This document shows positions 48,182-59,788 of a stretch of DNA of 64,000 nucleotides, one piece after another. This DNA is from Proteles cristata cristata. Lineage: Eukaryota > Chordata > Mammalia > Carnivora > Hyaenidae. The stretch is taken from NCBI GenBank assembly GCA_017311185.1, contig JAESUZ010003519.1:164467-228466 (forward strand), written 5' to 3'. Below the pieces are notes generated by a model. It worked only from the letters and a program-made list of their open reading frames with translations. It was not told the DNA's origin and made no database searches. The position numbers and the translations under genes are program-made. Numbering within the stretch: position 1 is the first letter of the stretch; every line of letters begins with the position of its first letter.

Positions 48182-51100
48182 TTAAGCTCCTCCTAATCCT
48201 CCTATACGTGCACACATATGATATTTGTCTTTCTCTGCCTGACTTATTTCGCTCAGCATAACACCCTCAAGGTCCATCCATGTTGCTACACATGGCCAGA
48301 TTTCATTCTTTCACTCTCATGTAGTATTCCATGGTATAGATAAACCACATCTTCTTGATCCATTCATCTGTTGATGGACACTTAGGCTCTTTCCATGTTT
48401 TAGCTATTGTGGAGAGTGTCGCTATGAACATTGGGGTACATGTGCTCCCATGCCTCAGTATTTCTATATCCCTTGGGTAAATTCCTAGCAGTGCCGTTGC
48501 TGGGTCATAGGGGAGTTCTACTGTTAGTTTCCTGAGGAACCTCCACACTGTTTTCCAGAGGGGTTGTACCAGTTTACATTCCCACCAACAGTGTAGGAGG
48601 GTGCCCGTTTCTCCACATCCTCGCCAGCATCTAGAGTCCTCTGATTTACTCATTTTAGCCACTCTGACTGGCGTGAGGTGGTATCTCAGTGTGGTTTTGA
48701 TTTGTATTTCCTTGATGAGGAGGGATGCTGAGCATCGTTTCATGTGTCTGTTGGCCATCTGGATGTCCTCTTGGAGAAGTGTCTGTTCATATCTTCTGCC
48801 CATTTCTTCACTGGGTTGTTTGTTTTTCAGGCGTGTAGTTTGGTGAGTTCCTTGTAGATTCTGGATATCAACCCTTTATCTGATATGTCATTTGCAACTA
48901 TCTTTTCCCATTCGTTGGTTGCCTATTAGTTTTCTGGGTTGTTTCCTTGGCTGTGCAGAAGCTTTTAATCTTGAGGAGGTCCCAATAGTTTATTTTTGCT
49001 CTTAATTCCCTTGCTTTTGGGGATGTGTCAAGTAAGAAGTTGCTGCGGTGGAGGTCAAGGAGGTTGTTTCCTGCTTTCTCCTCTAGGGTGTTGATAGTTT
49101 CCTGTCTCACGTTCAGGTCCTTTATCCATTTTGAGTTTATTTTTGTGCATGGTGTGAGAAAATGATCTAGTTTCATTCTTCTGCATGTTGCTGTCCAGTT
49201 CTCCCAACACCATCTGTTAAAAAGGCTGTCTTTTTTCCATCGGATATTCTTTCCTGCTTTGTCAAAGATTAGTTGGCTGTATACTTTTGGGTCCACTTCT
49301 GAGTTCTCAATTCTGTTCCATTGGTCTATGTGTCTGTTTTTGTGCCAATACCATACTGTCTTGATGATGACAGCTTTGTAGTAGAGGCTGAAGTTTGGGA
49401 TGGTGATCCCTCCCGTTTTGGTTTTATTTTTCAGGATTACTTTGGCTATTCGGGGTCTTTTGTGGTTCCATACAAATTTTTGGATAGTTTGTTCTAGTTT
49501 TGAGAAGTATGCTGGTGCAATTTTGATTGGAATTGCATTGAATGTGTAGAGTGCCTTAGGTAGTAATGACATCTTAACTATATTTATTCTTCCTATCCAT
49601 GAGCATGGAATGTTTTTCCACTTCTTTGTGTCTTCTTCAATTTCCTTCATAAGTTTTCTATAGTTTTCATCATACAGATCTCTTGTATCCTTGGTTAGGT
49701 TTATTCCGAGGTATTTTATGGTTTTTTGTGCAATTGTGAATGGGATCAGTTTCTTGATTTCTCTTTCTGTTGCTTCATTGTTGGTGTATAAAAATGCAAC
49801 CGATTTCTGTACGTTGATTTTGTACCCTGCAACTTGGCTGAATTCTTGGATCAGTTCTAGTAGGCTTCTGGTGGAGTCTGTCGGGTTTTCGATGTAGAGT
49901 ATCATGTCATCTGCGAAGAGTGAAAGTTTGACTTCCTCTTTGCCAATTCTGATGCCTTTGATTTCCTTTTGTTGTCTGATGGCTGATGCTAGGACTTCCA
50001 GCACTATGTTAAACAGCAGTGGTGAGAGTGGGCATCCCTGTCGTGTTCCTGATCTCAGCGGGAAAGCTCTGAGTTTTTCCCCGTTGAGGATGATGTTAGC
50101 TGAAGGCTTCTCATAGATGGCTTTGATGATGTTTAAGTAGGTTCCTTCTATCCCAACTTTCTCGAGAGTCTTTATTAAGAAGGGATGCTGTATTTTGTCA
50201 AATGCTTTTTCTGCATCTATTGACAGTATCATATGGTTTTTATCTTTTCTTTTATTAATATGATGTATCACATTGATTGATTTGCGAATGTTGAACCAGC
50301 CCTGTAACCCAGGAATGAATCCCACTTGATCTTGGTGGATGATTCTTTTTATATGCTGCTGGATTCGATTTGCAAGGATCTTGTTGAGAATTTTTGCATC
50401 CGTATTCATCAAGGATATTGGCCTGTAGTTCTCTTTTTTTGCTGGATCTCTGTCTGGCTTGGGAATCAGAGTGATGCTGGCTTCATAAAATGAGTCCGGG
50501 AGTTTTCCTTCGCTTTCTATTTTTTGGAATAGCTTGAGAAGAATTGGGATTAATTCTGTTTTAAATGTCTGGTAGAATTCCCCAGGGAAGCCATCAGGTC
50601 CAGGGCTCTTATTTGTTGGGAGATTTTTGATCACTGATTCAATTTCTTCACTCGTTATGGGTCTGTTCAGGTTTTCTATTTCTTCCCGTGTGAATTTTGG
50701 TAGTGAGTGTGTGTTTAGGAATTTGTCCATTTCTTCTAAGTTGTCCAATTTATTGGCATATAATTTTTCATAGTATTCCCTGATAATTGCTTGTATTTCT
50801 GAGGGGTTGGTTGTAATAAGTCCATTTTCATTCATAATTTTGTCTATTTGGGTGTTCTCTCTTTTCTTTTGGATAAGTCTGGCTAGAGGTTTGTCAATTT
50901 TGTGTACTTTTTCAAAAAAACCAACTCTTGGTTTCATGGATCTGTTCAATTGTTTCTTTGGTCTCTATGTTGTTTATTTCTGCTCTAATTTTTACTATTT
51001 CTCTTCTTCTACTGGGTTTAGGGCATTCTTGTTGCTCTGCCTCTAGTTCCTTTAGGTGAGCTGTTAGATTTGGACTTGCGCTTTTTCTAATCTCTTGAAA

Positions 51101-52025
51101 TAGGCCTGGAGAGCAATGTACTTTCCTCTTAGGACTGCCTTGCCGCATCCCATAGATTTTGAATTGTTGTGTTTTCATTTTCATTTGTTTCCATCTATTT
51201 TTTAATTTCATCTCTAATTGCCTGATTGGCCCATTCATTCTTTAGAAGGGTGTTCTTTAACCTCCATGTTTTTGGAAGTTTTTCAGACTTCTTCCTGTAA
51301 TTGATTTCAAGTTTCAAAGCATTGTGATCTGACAGTGTACATGGTATGATCTGTATTCTTTTATATTTATTGAGGGCTGCTTTATGTCCCAGTATGTGAT
51401 CTGTCTTGGAGAATGTGCCATGCGCACTTGAGAAGAAAGTAAATTCCCCGGCCTCAGGATGTAGAGTTCTAAATATATCCATCAGATCCATGTGGTCCAA
51501 TGTGTCTTTCAAGTCCATTATTTCTTTAGTGATTTTCTGTCTGGTTGACCTATCCATTGCTGTAAGCTGAGTATTAAAGTCCCCTGCTATTAGCACATTC
51601 TTATCTAGAAGCTTGTTTCTGTTTGTGATTAATTGTTTTAGATATTTAGGTGCTCCCATATTCGGTGCGTAGACATTTATGATTGTTAGTTCTTCCTGAT
51701 GGATGGACCCTGTAATTATTATGTAGTGCCCTTCTCTTGTGATTGTCTTTAATTTAAAGTCCAGTTTGTCTGATATAAGTATCGGTACTCTGGCTTTCTT
51801 TTGATTTCCTGTAGCATGATATATATTTCTCCATCCCCTTACTTTTAATCTGAAGGTATCTTCCTGTCTAAAATGAGTTTCTTGTAGACAGCATATAGAT
51901 GGATTTTGTTTTTTAATCCATTCTGCTACCCTATGTCTTTTGATTGGAGCATTCAGCCCATTTACATTCAGTGTTATTATTGAAATATGTGGGTTTAGAG
52001 TCTTTGTATCTTTTGTAGGGTTCAT
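48182..52025 (-). pseudogene. L1 ORF2, frameshifted, copy 2
   Basis: The endonuclease block (51195-52025, 276 codons) is intact through 'LQETHF', 'IAGDFNT' and 'SDHNAL'. A frameshifted linker follows (50912-51238). A 683-codon open block (48898-50949) then carries the whole reverse transcriptase, with '[15 protein letters not shown]', '[13 protein letters not shown]' and FADDM codons at 49903-49917. The C-terminal block (48303-48803) holds the cysteine-rich '[19 protein letters not shown]' and ends early, at 'MEYYMRVKE', by another frameshift. At least three breaks separate the parts. The 683-codon block is the longest open frame in the window. Confidence 0.95.
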
Positions 52026-52962
52026 GTTTGTGGTGGTGTCTCTGGAATCTTGGTTCCTTGCAACCTTTCCTTTGGAGCATCCCCCTCAGGATTTCTTGTA
52101 GGGCTGGCTTCGTGGTGACAAGTTCTTTCAATTTCTGTTTGTTTGGAAAGGTTTTTATCTCTCCTTCTATTTTGAATGACAGGCTTGCTGGATAGAGGAT
52201 TCTTGGCTGCATATTTTTACTGTTCATCACATTGAAAATCTCCTGCCATTCCTTTCTGGCCTGCCACGTTTCAGTAGATAGGTCTGTCACCACTCTGATG
52301 GGTTTCCCTTTGTATGTGGGGGCCCTTTTCTCCCTAGCTGTTTTCAAAGTTCTCTCTTTGTCCTTGTATTTTGCCATTTTTATGATGATATGTCGTGCAG
52401 AAGATCGATTCAAGTTACATCTGAGAGGAGTCCTCTGAGCCTCTTGTATTTCCACATTGACTTCCTTCCGCAGGTCGGGGAAGTTCTCTGCTATAATTTG
52501 TTCCAGGACTCCTTCAGCACCTTTCCCTCTCTCTTCCTCTTCTAGGATTCCTATGATATGGATATTGTTGCGTTTGACTGTGTCGCTGAGCTCTCGAATT
52601 CTTCTTTCCTGTTCCTGGATCAGTTTGTCTCTTTTTGTCAGCTTCTTGTTTTTCTAGAATGGTGTCTTCTAAATCACTTATTCTCCTTTCTGCCTCTTCA
52701 ATCCGTGCATTGGAGGCCTCTAATTTATTATGTATCTCATTTATCGCATTTTTAAATTCTTCATGCCTATTTTTATTTTCCATTCTGTCTGTAGCCATAG
52801 TTTCTTTGATGTCCCCTATGTTTTTTTCAAGCCCTGCTATTAATTTTACCATTATTATTCTAAAATCTTGTTCACTTATGCTGCTGATATCTGTTTTGAG
52901 CAGTTCATTAGCTGTCATTTCTTCTTGGAGTTTCTTTGGAGGAGAGGCTTTCGTTTCATCAT
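51931..52962 (-). pseudogene. L1 ORF1, frameshifted, copy 2
   Basis: The N-terminal part (52514-52918, 134 codons) and the C-terminal part (51931-52455) are in different frames. The cause is visible: the run 'ctctttttttg' of copy 1 (near 35487) has two T fewer here (near 52632), a 2-bp deletion within the coiled-coil/RRM linker. Upstream, the family ATG is kept as a double ATG (52957-52962), but one base is missing after the fourth codon relative to copy 1, which also breaks the N-terminus. Downstream, the stop seen in copy 1 is absent and the frame runs into the start of ORF2. Confidence 0.92.
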
Positions 52963-55170
52963 TTTAGTTAGCTTTCCGGCTCTTGTTGGTTTTAAAGACC
53001 TGTTATGCTCTCTGTTTCTCTGAGCACTGCTATATCCAAGAAGACTCTTTGACTTTCCAGGGCCTATCCTTTCAGAGATTGTTTTTTGAATGGTATCCCT
53101 CGGTCACTCTTGTTGGGACCTTAGTTATTTTATTTTCCTATTCATAGTGATATTTGGGACTCTTCACCTTGTGTACTCTAGCTTGTTTCTTGAGGTAGCC
53201 CTGGAAAAGAAAACAGACAGACAAACACACAGGGAGCAGGAGTACACAAACGCACAGGCTGATTCAACTAACATGCAAAGTGAGAGGGAAAACGAAAAAG
53301 TTAATAGAAAAGACGGAGGAGGGAGGGCGAATAATAGGGAGCATAAAATACATAAAAGGGTCAAAAAGGGGAAAAGAAAAGGAAAAAAGAAGAAAACCGA
53401 TCGACAAAGAACGGTTTAAAGCATATACCTGGATTGGGGCGCCTGGGTGGCTTAGTCGGTTAAGCGTCCAACTTTCGCTTGGGTCATGATCTCACGGTTT
53501 GCGGGTTCAAGCCCCGCGTCGGGCTCTGTGCTGACTGCCAGCTCGGAGCCTGGAGCCTGTTTCAGTCTGTGACTCCCTCTCTCTCTGACCCTCCCCTGCT
53601 CATGCTGTCTCTCTCTCTCTCCTAGAAATAAATAAAAAAAACATTAAAAAAATTTTTTAAAGCATATACCTGGATTTCCCAGCTACAGTTAAATAGCCGT
53701 GTGTATGCAGTGCTGATTGAAGAGCATAGAGAAAAAGAGAGAAGGCAGGGTGAGACGAGGCAGATTTGGAAATAGAATGAACAGGCAGAAGGGATAAGAA
53801 ACTTTTTTCAAAGAGGTAAAGGGTAGAATGTGGTTGGATAGGTGAGAGAAGGATGCTGGAATTATCCAGAGAAACTATATAGTCTAATTACTCCTGAGAG
53901 AAATAGCTGAAAAAGTCGGTAGGTGTAGAATTTACATTTACAGAATGGACTTGTTGTGATTGTTTAAGCAAGCTGGCGACCAGAGTTAATCAGGTCAGTG
54001 TTTTGGGGAAAAAAGCGAGAAAAGAGAAAGAAGAAAAAAAGAGAAAAGAAAGGGAAAAAAAAGAAAGAAGAAAAAAAAAAAAAAGACAAAAAAAGGAAAA
54101 GAAAAGGAAAAAAGAAAGAGAAAAAAAAGAAAAGAAAAAGGGAGGAGGGCACCTCTCAGGCAGGGATGGGCGTGGCGTGATCCGATGCCTCAGGCGGGGG
54201 TTCTGCCTTGGCGGTTGTGGGGAGGAGAGTGAGGGTGCTCCAGTCCCTTCTTGAACCCTGCGCTGCAGATTGCTTTTTTTTCTGGCGTGTCAACTCCCCG
54301 TTCCGGGGACGCAGCTGAAGTTAGTTGCACTCTTCAACCCAGGCCAGTTCCAATCTCCAAATCCCAGTCCGCGTGCCCCGCTGAGGTTGCCTTAGACACA
54401 GCTTCCCAGACAACCCCCTCGGGCTATTCCAGGCTCCCTGCTGAGCTCTGGGGGCGGAGTCAGAATCGCCGCTTCCTTCTCTGGGTCGGGCTGGCGCGCA
54501 TGCGCGCGGGCTTGCCTGCCGGGTCCGCGTAGCCCGAGCCCGCTGGAGTGAGGAAAACCGGGTCCCTCTATGGCTCGTCACCCGAAACACGAACTCACAG
54601 GCAAATTTCCCAGTTTTTAGCTCTTTGCCTTCCCTCTCGAGTTCCAGCCAGCCAGGAGCACGGACGCCCGGTGTCTGCGCGGCTCTTTCAGGGGTCCCAG
54701 CCGCGTTGGAGCTACAATGGCGGCAGGCGCGCCACCGCCGCTCTGAAATGCAACCTCCAGGAGCCGCACAAAGAAGCAGTTTGTGTGCTCAGCCTCCCCC
54801 AGGACCAGTTGGCGTGAGGGGACCTGGTGTGCAGGTATTTGGCAAGTACGGTCTTTCTATTCACCGAGCGGAGGTTTTTTTCCCCCCCGAGCGGAGGTTT
54901 TTCTGTTTTGGACTCTCTCCTTTTCCCCTCTCACTCCCCGTAGAGGGTAGAGGGGGATCGCCTCCCACCCTGGAGTCTCCGATCCCGGCCCGATTTTACC
55001 TTCCCCGGTTCACACTCACGTTAGAAGGCTTTCTCAGTGGATTCTGCGTCCTTTTTCTCCCAGTCTCTCAGGTTTTGTAAGGTTTCCAATGGCTTCAGAT
55101 CTTTTCTGTGTGATGTATGGGCGCGAGTGCAGGTACGGAGCTCCTGACTTCTCCGCCATCTTGCCCCCCC
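52963..55170 (-). promoter_or_regulatory. L1 5' UTR / internal promoter, copy 2
   Basis: GC- and CpG-rich toward the 5' end (about 54140-55170), with a YY1-type motif at 55153-55163 (ccgccatcttg on +). It is interrupted by a young SINE at 53436-53655. The purine tract at about 54010-54145 is clearly longer than the matching tract in copy 1 (about 36615-36675). Frames on both strands here are composition artefacts. Confidence 0.85.
53436..53655 (+). repeat. young SINEC_Fc inserted in L1 copy 2
   Basis: A complete SINE with the head ggggcgcctgggtggctt, a B box with one change from consensus (gggttcaagcc), a CT block and an aataaataaa tail. The target duplication includes 'aaagcatatacctggatt', is 21 bp long and perfect, at 53415-53435 and 53656-53676. 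The empty site is present in L1 copy 1 near 36268 ('aaagcatataactggatt'). Confidence 0.97.
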
Positions 55171-55216
55171 ATCTGTATCCACAATTTCACTGAATCTGTT
55201 TGTTTTAACATTTTTC

Positions 55217-55273
<57 letters not shown>

Positions 55274-55924
55274 TTTTTTCTTTGTGGAGTGATGTGGTGA
55301 AAGATTGGAAATCCAAAATGGCATGTTTCTACTATATCCTAGGTCATCCACAACATCCACAGCATAGTGGCCACTAATATAATTCTATCCCAGTGTTCTT
55401 TAGTAATATATTGCTTCTTGTGAATTGTGTTCAGGCAGGATTTGGCCTCCATCATGAAGTTTGATGTGTTTTACACTTGTTTGGTGTGTTACTGATATAG
55501 TTGTTTTGATAAATAATGTAGTTTCCATGAATTTCCAACATATAAAGAGCCTGCAACAGCAGTAGAAATACGCTTTAATTCTATGCTCAGCTTCACCAGC
55601 TGTCGTTTTAATCAGTTGCCACTTCATACAGCATACTTTTTTGTTTCTTACTCAAAACAGGATGCCTTCCACAGGAACTGTCATAGAATTCCCAAACAGG
55701 GAAATCCTTATGGTTTCCACATTATAATCCATTCCAGAAGTCACTTCAACTGTCATCACCTGCCCAAACTGTGACAATGACGTCTCCTGTTGTGACCCAC
55801 TTCATTGTTCCTTAGATTTTCACTCACTTCACAATCTTTAAAGATCACTGAGGTCTCCAATCTGGACTGCCTTTTCTATATGGCTTCTGTAGTTAGTATG
55901 TTTTGAATTTTTGTTCATATTGTG
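55171..55924. other. unrecognised flank with a CTTT microsatellite
   Basis: (CTTT)n at about 55217-55272. The rest has no identified feature. Confidence 0.5.
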
Positions 55925-56895
55925 ACATGTATTAGTACTTCAGTCATGACTTTAATTGTGGTTCAATTTACAAAACATAATAGTGACCACTTAAAAGATT
56001 TAAAAAATTTTAATGTTTATTTTTGAGAGAAAGAGAGAGAGACAGACAGACAGAGCATGAATAGGGGATGGTCAGAGAGAGGGAGACAGAATCCAAAGCA
56101 GTTTCCAGGCTCTCAGCTGTCATCACAGAGTCCAATGTGGGGTTCAAACCTATGAACTGTGAGATCATGACTTGAGCTAAAGTTGGACACTTAACTGAAT
56201 GAGCTACCCAGGTGCCCCTAAAAGATTTTAAGTCTACAGTTGTATGCCACTAATATATTCCCATTGTGCCCAAACCACCTCGAGAAGTTCTAAATTCTGA
56301 CCTAGTGAAAGTCTGTGTATATGAAACATTAACTCCCCATTCTCCTTTCCCCTCTGCCTGGCAACCATATTTTACTTTTTGTAGGTGAATTTGATTATTT
56401 TGGATATCTCAAACAAGTAGAATTTTATAATATTCTTTTCTGTGATTGGATTATTACCCTTGCATAGTTAATTGAAGGTTCATCCATATTGTGATATGAA
56501 TCAGTAGTTAAGTCCTTTACATGGCTGGGCAATATTCCTTTCTGTATACATCACCCATTAACCCTTCAATGGACACTTTGGCCAGCTAAGCCTTCTGACT
56601 GTTGTGCATGATGGTGCTATCAATTTGAGGGAAGAAATAGAGTGAGTCCCTGCTTTCAAATATTTGGGGCATATACTCTGAGGTATATTAATTAATTCTA
56701 CTTTTAAGATTTTGAATAACTCCCATTCAGATTTCCTCAGCAGCTGTACAAATTTATTTCATTTCTTGATATGTTGGAAGAAGATTTCAGTTTATGGATC
56801 TACCCCATGTTATATATTCATTTACCCTTTTTGGTATATTTGCATGTTCAGTACTATTTTCCAATTGTGAATAGTATTGCTATGAATATTTATGT
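55925..56895 (-). repeat. L1M 3' end, interrupted by a SINE
   Basis: 'Tgtggttcaatttacaaaac', 'agtctacagttgtatgccac', 'cattaactccccattctcct', 'ctgcctggcaaccatatttt' and 'caattgtgaatagtattgct' follow the reverse complement of an old L1M 3' end. A second piece lies at 57640-57800 and possibly a third at 60859-60945. Confidence 0.75.
55999..56218 (-). repeat. SINEC_Fc with target duplication
   Basis: A full minus-strand SINE. 'taaaagatttaa' (55992-56003) and 'taaaagatttta' (56219-56230) flank it. It inserted in the L1M. Confidence 0.92.
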
Positions 56896-57600
56896 TGGCT
56901 TTGGTTATGATTATGGTTCTGGTTCATGATGTGTGGATCAGGGTTATGGTTTGTTCCTATGATTTATGATATCTAGTTAGAGTTCATGGTGTATGGCTTA
57001 TAGATTATGGCTTTAGGATTCTATTGTTTAATGGTATATGGTTTTGGGTTTATGGCATATGACTTTTTGGTTACATGCCCTTATGATTTGAGTGTTTTAG
57101 TGTGAGGAGGTGGGAAGAAGAGGGAATGAGTATTTTGGGTTTGAGATGAAATGTTTTTTTGGGGGTTGTGAGTGGACGAGGGTGTGAGCTGGTGTGTGTT
57201 TGTGGGGAGAGGGTGTAGGAGTGTCAGTGGGTGGTCTGTGGGGGAGCTGATAGGTTCAGAATTTGGAGGGTGATAGTTTAAGGGTGAGTGAGTGTGGTGG
57301 TTTGAGAGAGTGATTGTTTAGGTGGTGAGGGGGTGACAGTATTGGGTGTGTGATTATAAGATTTGGGAGTGATAGCTTATTTGTTGAGAGATTAGAAGGA
57401 TCAAGTAGTAATGGTTTAGGGAATGAGGGCTTAGGAGATGAGGATAGGAGTTAGGGTGAGCTTTGAGTCATTGGAGGTAATGATTAATGTGTTTAGGCTG
57501 GGATGGTGGAAGATGCAAGGAGAACCCGGTTGTCCAGAGGATTCGTTAGGAGATCACTAGACTGAATAACTGGAGTTTGTGGGTTCCAACTTAGAGGTAG
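56896..57600 (+). repeat. C-depleted, G/T-rich degenerate simple repeat
   Basis: The first part is built from variants of 'ttatggttatgg'. The second is G-rich with 'ggtgag', 'gtttagg' and two exact TTAGGG words. From 57121 to 57480 I count 12 C in 360 bases on the + strand. It sits inside the L1M, where about 550 bp of L1 sequence would be expected. Confidence 0.75.
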
Positions 57601-57639
57601 AAGACCTTGAGAGATCTAGGGTTTAGGATCAGGATACAT

Positions 57640-57800
57640 TCTGAATTCAGATCCTTTTATCAGATAACATCATTTGCAAATATTTTCTCCGAGTTTGTGG
57701 CTTCTCTTTTAGTTATTTGAACAAGGTTTATCAGAGTAGAAGTTTTAATTTTATAAAGTTCATGTTATCAGTTTTTCTCTTTTTTGGATTGGTTTTGTTT
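57640..57800 (-). repeat. L1M fragment
   Basis: 'Ccttttatcagataacatca', 'tttgcaaatattttctccga' and 'ttatttgaacaaggtttatc' are old L1 ORF2 in reverse. They continue the L1M at 55925-56895 past the G/T-rich tract. Confidence 0.65.
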
Positions 57801-57807
57801 GTGTTTT

Positions 57808-58312
57808 ATTTTTTTAATAGTTTGTTGTCAAGTTGGTTTTCATATAACACCCAGTGCTCATCCTCACAAGTACCCTCCTCCATGCCCATCACCCCCTTCC
57901 CCTCCCCCCAATCCCCGTCAGTCCTCAGTTTGTTCTCAGCATTCAAGAGTCTCTCATGGTTTGCCTCCCTCCCTCTCCCCCACCATTTCCCCACCCTCCT
58001 CTTCCCCACGGTTCTCCATTAAGTTCCTCCTAATCCTCCTATATGTGCAAACATATGGTAGCTGTCCTTCTTTGCCTGACTTATTTCACTCTCAAGAGCA
58101 AAAATGAACTATTGGGACCTCATCAAGTTTAAAAGCTTCTGCACGGCAAAGGAAACAATCCATAAAACTAATAGGCATCCAATGGAATGGGAAAAGATAG
58201 TTGCAAATGACATATCAGATAAAGGGCTAGTATCCAAAAACTATAAGGAACTCACCAAACTCCACACCCAAAAAACAAACAATCCAGTGAAGAAATGGGC
58301 AGAAGATGTGTT
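57808..58312 (-). mobile_element. short L1 with 5' inversion and internal loss
   Basis: 57811-58097 is the minus-strand L1 3' end ('aacacccagtgctcatcctc', then ORF2 C-terminus up to the 'SEISQAEKD' codons). 58098-58312 is L1 ORF2 in + orientation, coding '[17 protein letters not shown]' to 'NPVKKWAED'. About 500 bp of ORF2 between these positions is missing. Twin priming with deletion explains the arrangement. The flanks share a 'tgtgttt' word. Confidence 0.85.
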
Positions 58313-58319
58313 TTTTAAA

Positions 58320-58443
58320 AAAATTTTTTTTTTTTGAGAAACTGGCACTGTCTGCACAGAGCCCAATGTGGAGCTGATCTCACCAATCATGAGATCATGA
58401 CCTGAGCGGAAATCAAGAGTCAGACACTTAACCAACTAAGCCA
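58320..58443 (-). repeat. shortened SINEC
   Basis: T-run tail, then directly 'gcacagagcccaatgtggag', 'gagatcatgacctgagcgga' and 'taagccacc'. The GA block and part of the body are gone. 'tgtgttt' lies on both sides. Confidence 0.8.
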
Positions 58444-58484
58444 CCTTGTGTTTGCATTTCATTCATTCATTTATTCATTCATTT

Positions 58485-58841
58485 TTTGGTACAAAAAGGT
58501 GGTTTTATTAAAGCATGGGGACAGGACCCATGGACAGGAAGAGTTGTCCTAGGACTTTGAGTAAAGACTGGTTATATACTATGGAGTCAGGGGAGATAAA
58601 GTCCAGAGAAAGTTTCCAGTGAGATTTTCATATGCTACAGAAGACTCACAGGATATTGGATGCCTAGCTATTGTCAAGCTAAGGTTGTTTTTCCCTCTAG
58701 GAAAGCATTAGCATTAAGACAGTATGGCATTCCTGAAGAAAAATTTTACTCTTCCTCCCTCAAGTATTTGCTAATGAGCTGCAGGTTATAAGGAAATTTA
58801 ATTTTATCTGCCATTTCTTTCTGCCTTTGTTTCCCACATCA
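58485..58841 (-). repeat. ERV 3' U3-R segment
   Basis: Read on the minus strand it starts TGATGTGGG right after a purine tract (agggaggaa) and ends in R with an aataaa signal. The R end matches the tract at 60778-60843 ('gggacaggacccatgg' shared). LTR family not named. Confidence 0.65.
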
Positions 58842-59546
58842 TTCCTCCCTGAACAATTTTAACCCTTAAAATCTTTGAGGTTACTGAGAGTGGACAGTCT
58901 CATCTTCTGTAACTTCTTCCTGCTGGACAGGGAAATGTCCCTGTTAGAAATAGAAATGTCCCTACTTATGGATCAACATTGGTCAGTTGGGGCATGTATT
59001 TATACATAAGAGTTCCCACAGGCAGAGGTAGCCAATCTAAGGTAGACAACATATATGAACCTCCATGAGTAGAAAGGATCATCTATTTTTAGATGTTATG
59101 ACTGTGAAGGAATTTTGGGACCAGACAGAGAGACACCAGAAAAGGCAACAAAATAAGGTTCATATTATGAGAAAGAGAAGCTTAAATATATATATAAAAA
59201 AAGCAACTTTGGCAATTTTTCTTCAGTCCATTATTGTCATTTGAAGAGAGATTCGAGGTCTTCCACTGGTTCACAAGAATAAGAAATCATGCCAGCTTGC
59301 ATACTAGACTCCTATGAGGAAGATTCAGGTTTGATTCTTGATATTTAAGTCTATGAAGAATGGCCTTCTAATTTTACTATAGTGGAGTGCATAATACAAC
59401 CCAGTAAGGGGACCTTCCATTTTGGAGCTAAAACTCCTGCTGTATTCCAATCAATCCTTTAAATACATCACATCTCCTAGATTTATATGGGGTGGGTTTC
59501 CACTGACTGTCAGATCAGGTTAAGGAAGGCTATGACTTGCATATTC

Positions 59547-59788
59547 TTTCTTTCTTTCTTTCTTTCTTTTTTTTTAAAAAATATTTTTATTTCTTTCTAG
59601 GAGAGACAGAGAAAGACAGCATGAGCAGGGGAGGGTCAGAGAGAGAGGGAGATACAGACTCTGAAATAGGCTCCAGGCTCTGGGCTGGCAGTCAGCACAG
59701 AGCCCGGCAGGAGAACTCGAACCGACCGTGAGATCATGACCTAAGCGAAAGTCGGATGCTTAACCGACTAAGCCACCCAGGCGCCCTA
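59547..59788 (-). repeat. young SINEC_Fc in the ERV relic
   Basis: A full minus-strand SINE with 'cctaagcgaaagtcggatgc' and the 'aagccacccaggcgcc' head, preceded by a short CTTT run. 'atgacttgcatattc' is repeated exactly at 59532-59546 and 59789-59803. Confidence 0.95.

Larger units (their letters stand above)
47940..55170 (-). mobile_element. near full-length L1, copy 2
   Basis: The element is 7.23 kb, or about 7.0 kb without the SINE at 53436-53655. It has a long T-rich A-tail complement at 47940-47990, a 3' UTR, ORF2 (48182-52025), ORF1 (51931-52959 region) and a 5' UTR ending in the YY1-type motif and a C-run at 55170. It is collinear and highly similar to copy 1. No target duplication is visible: the left flank 'ccactgtacagtg' does not recur right of 55170. 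Both ORFs are frameshifted. Confidence 0.95.

Noticed and set aside
57400..57480. TTAGGG words as an interstitial telomere
   Set aside because: Only two exact hexamers, not tandem. The tract is G/T-rich overall, so isolated matches are expected.
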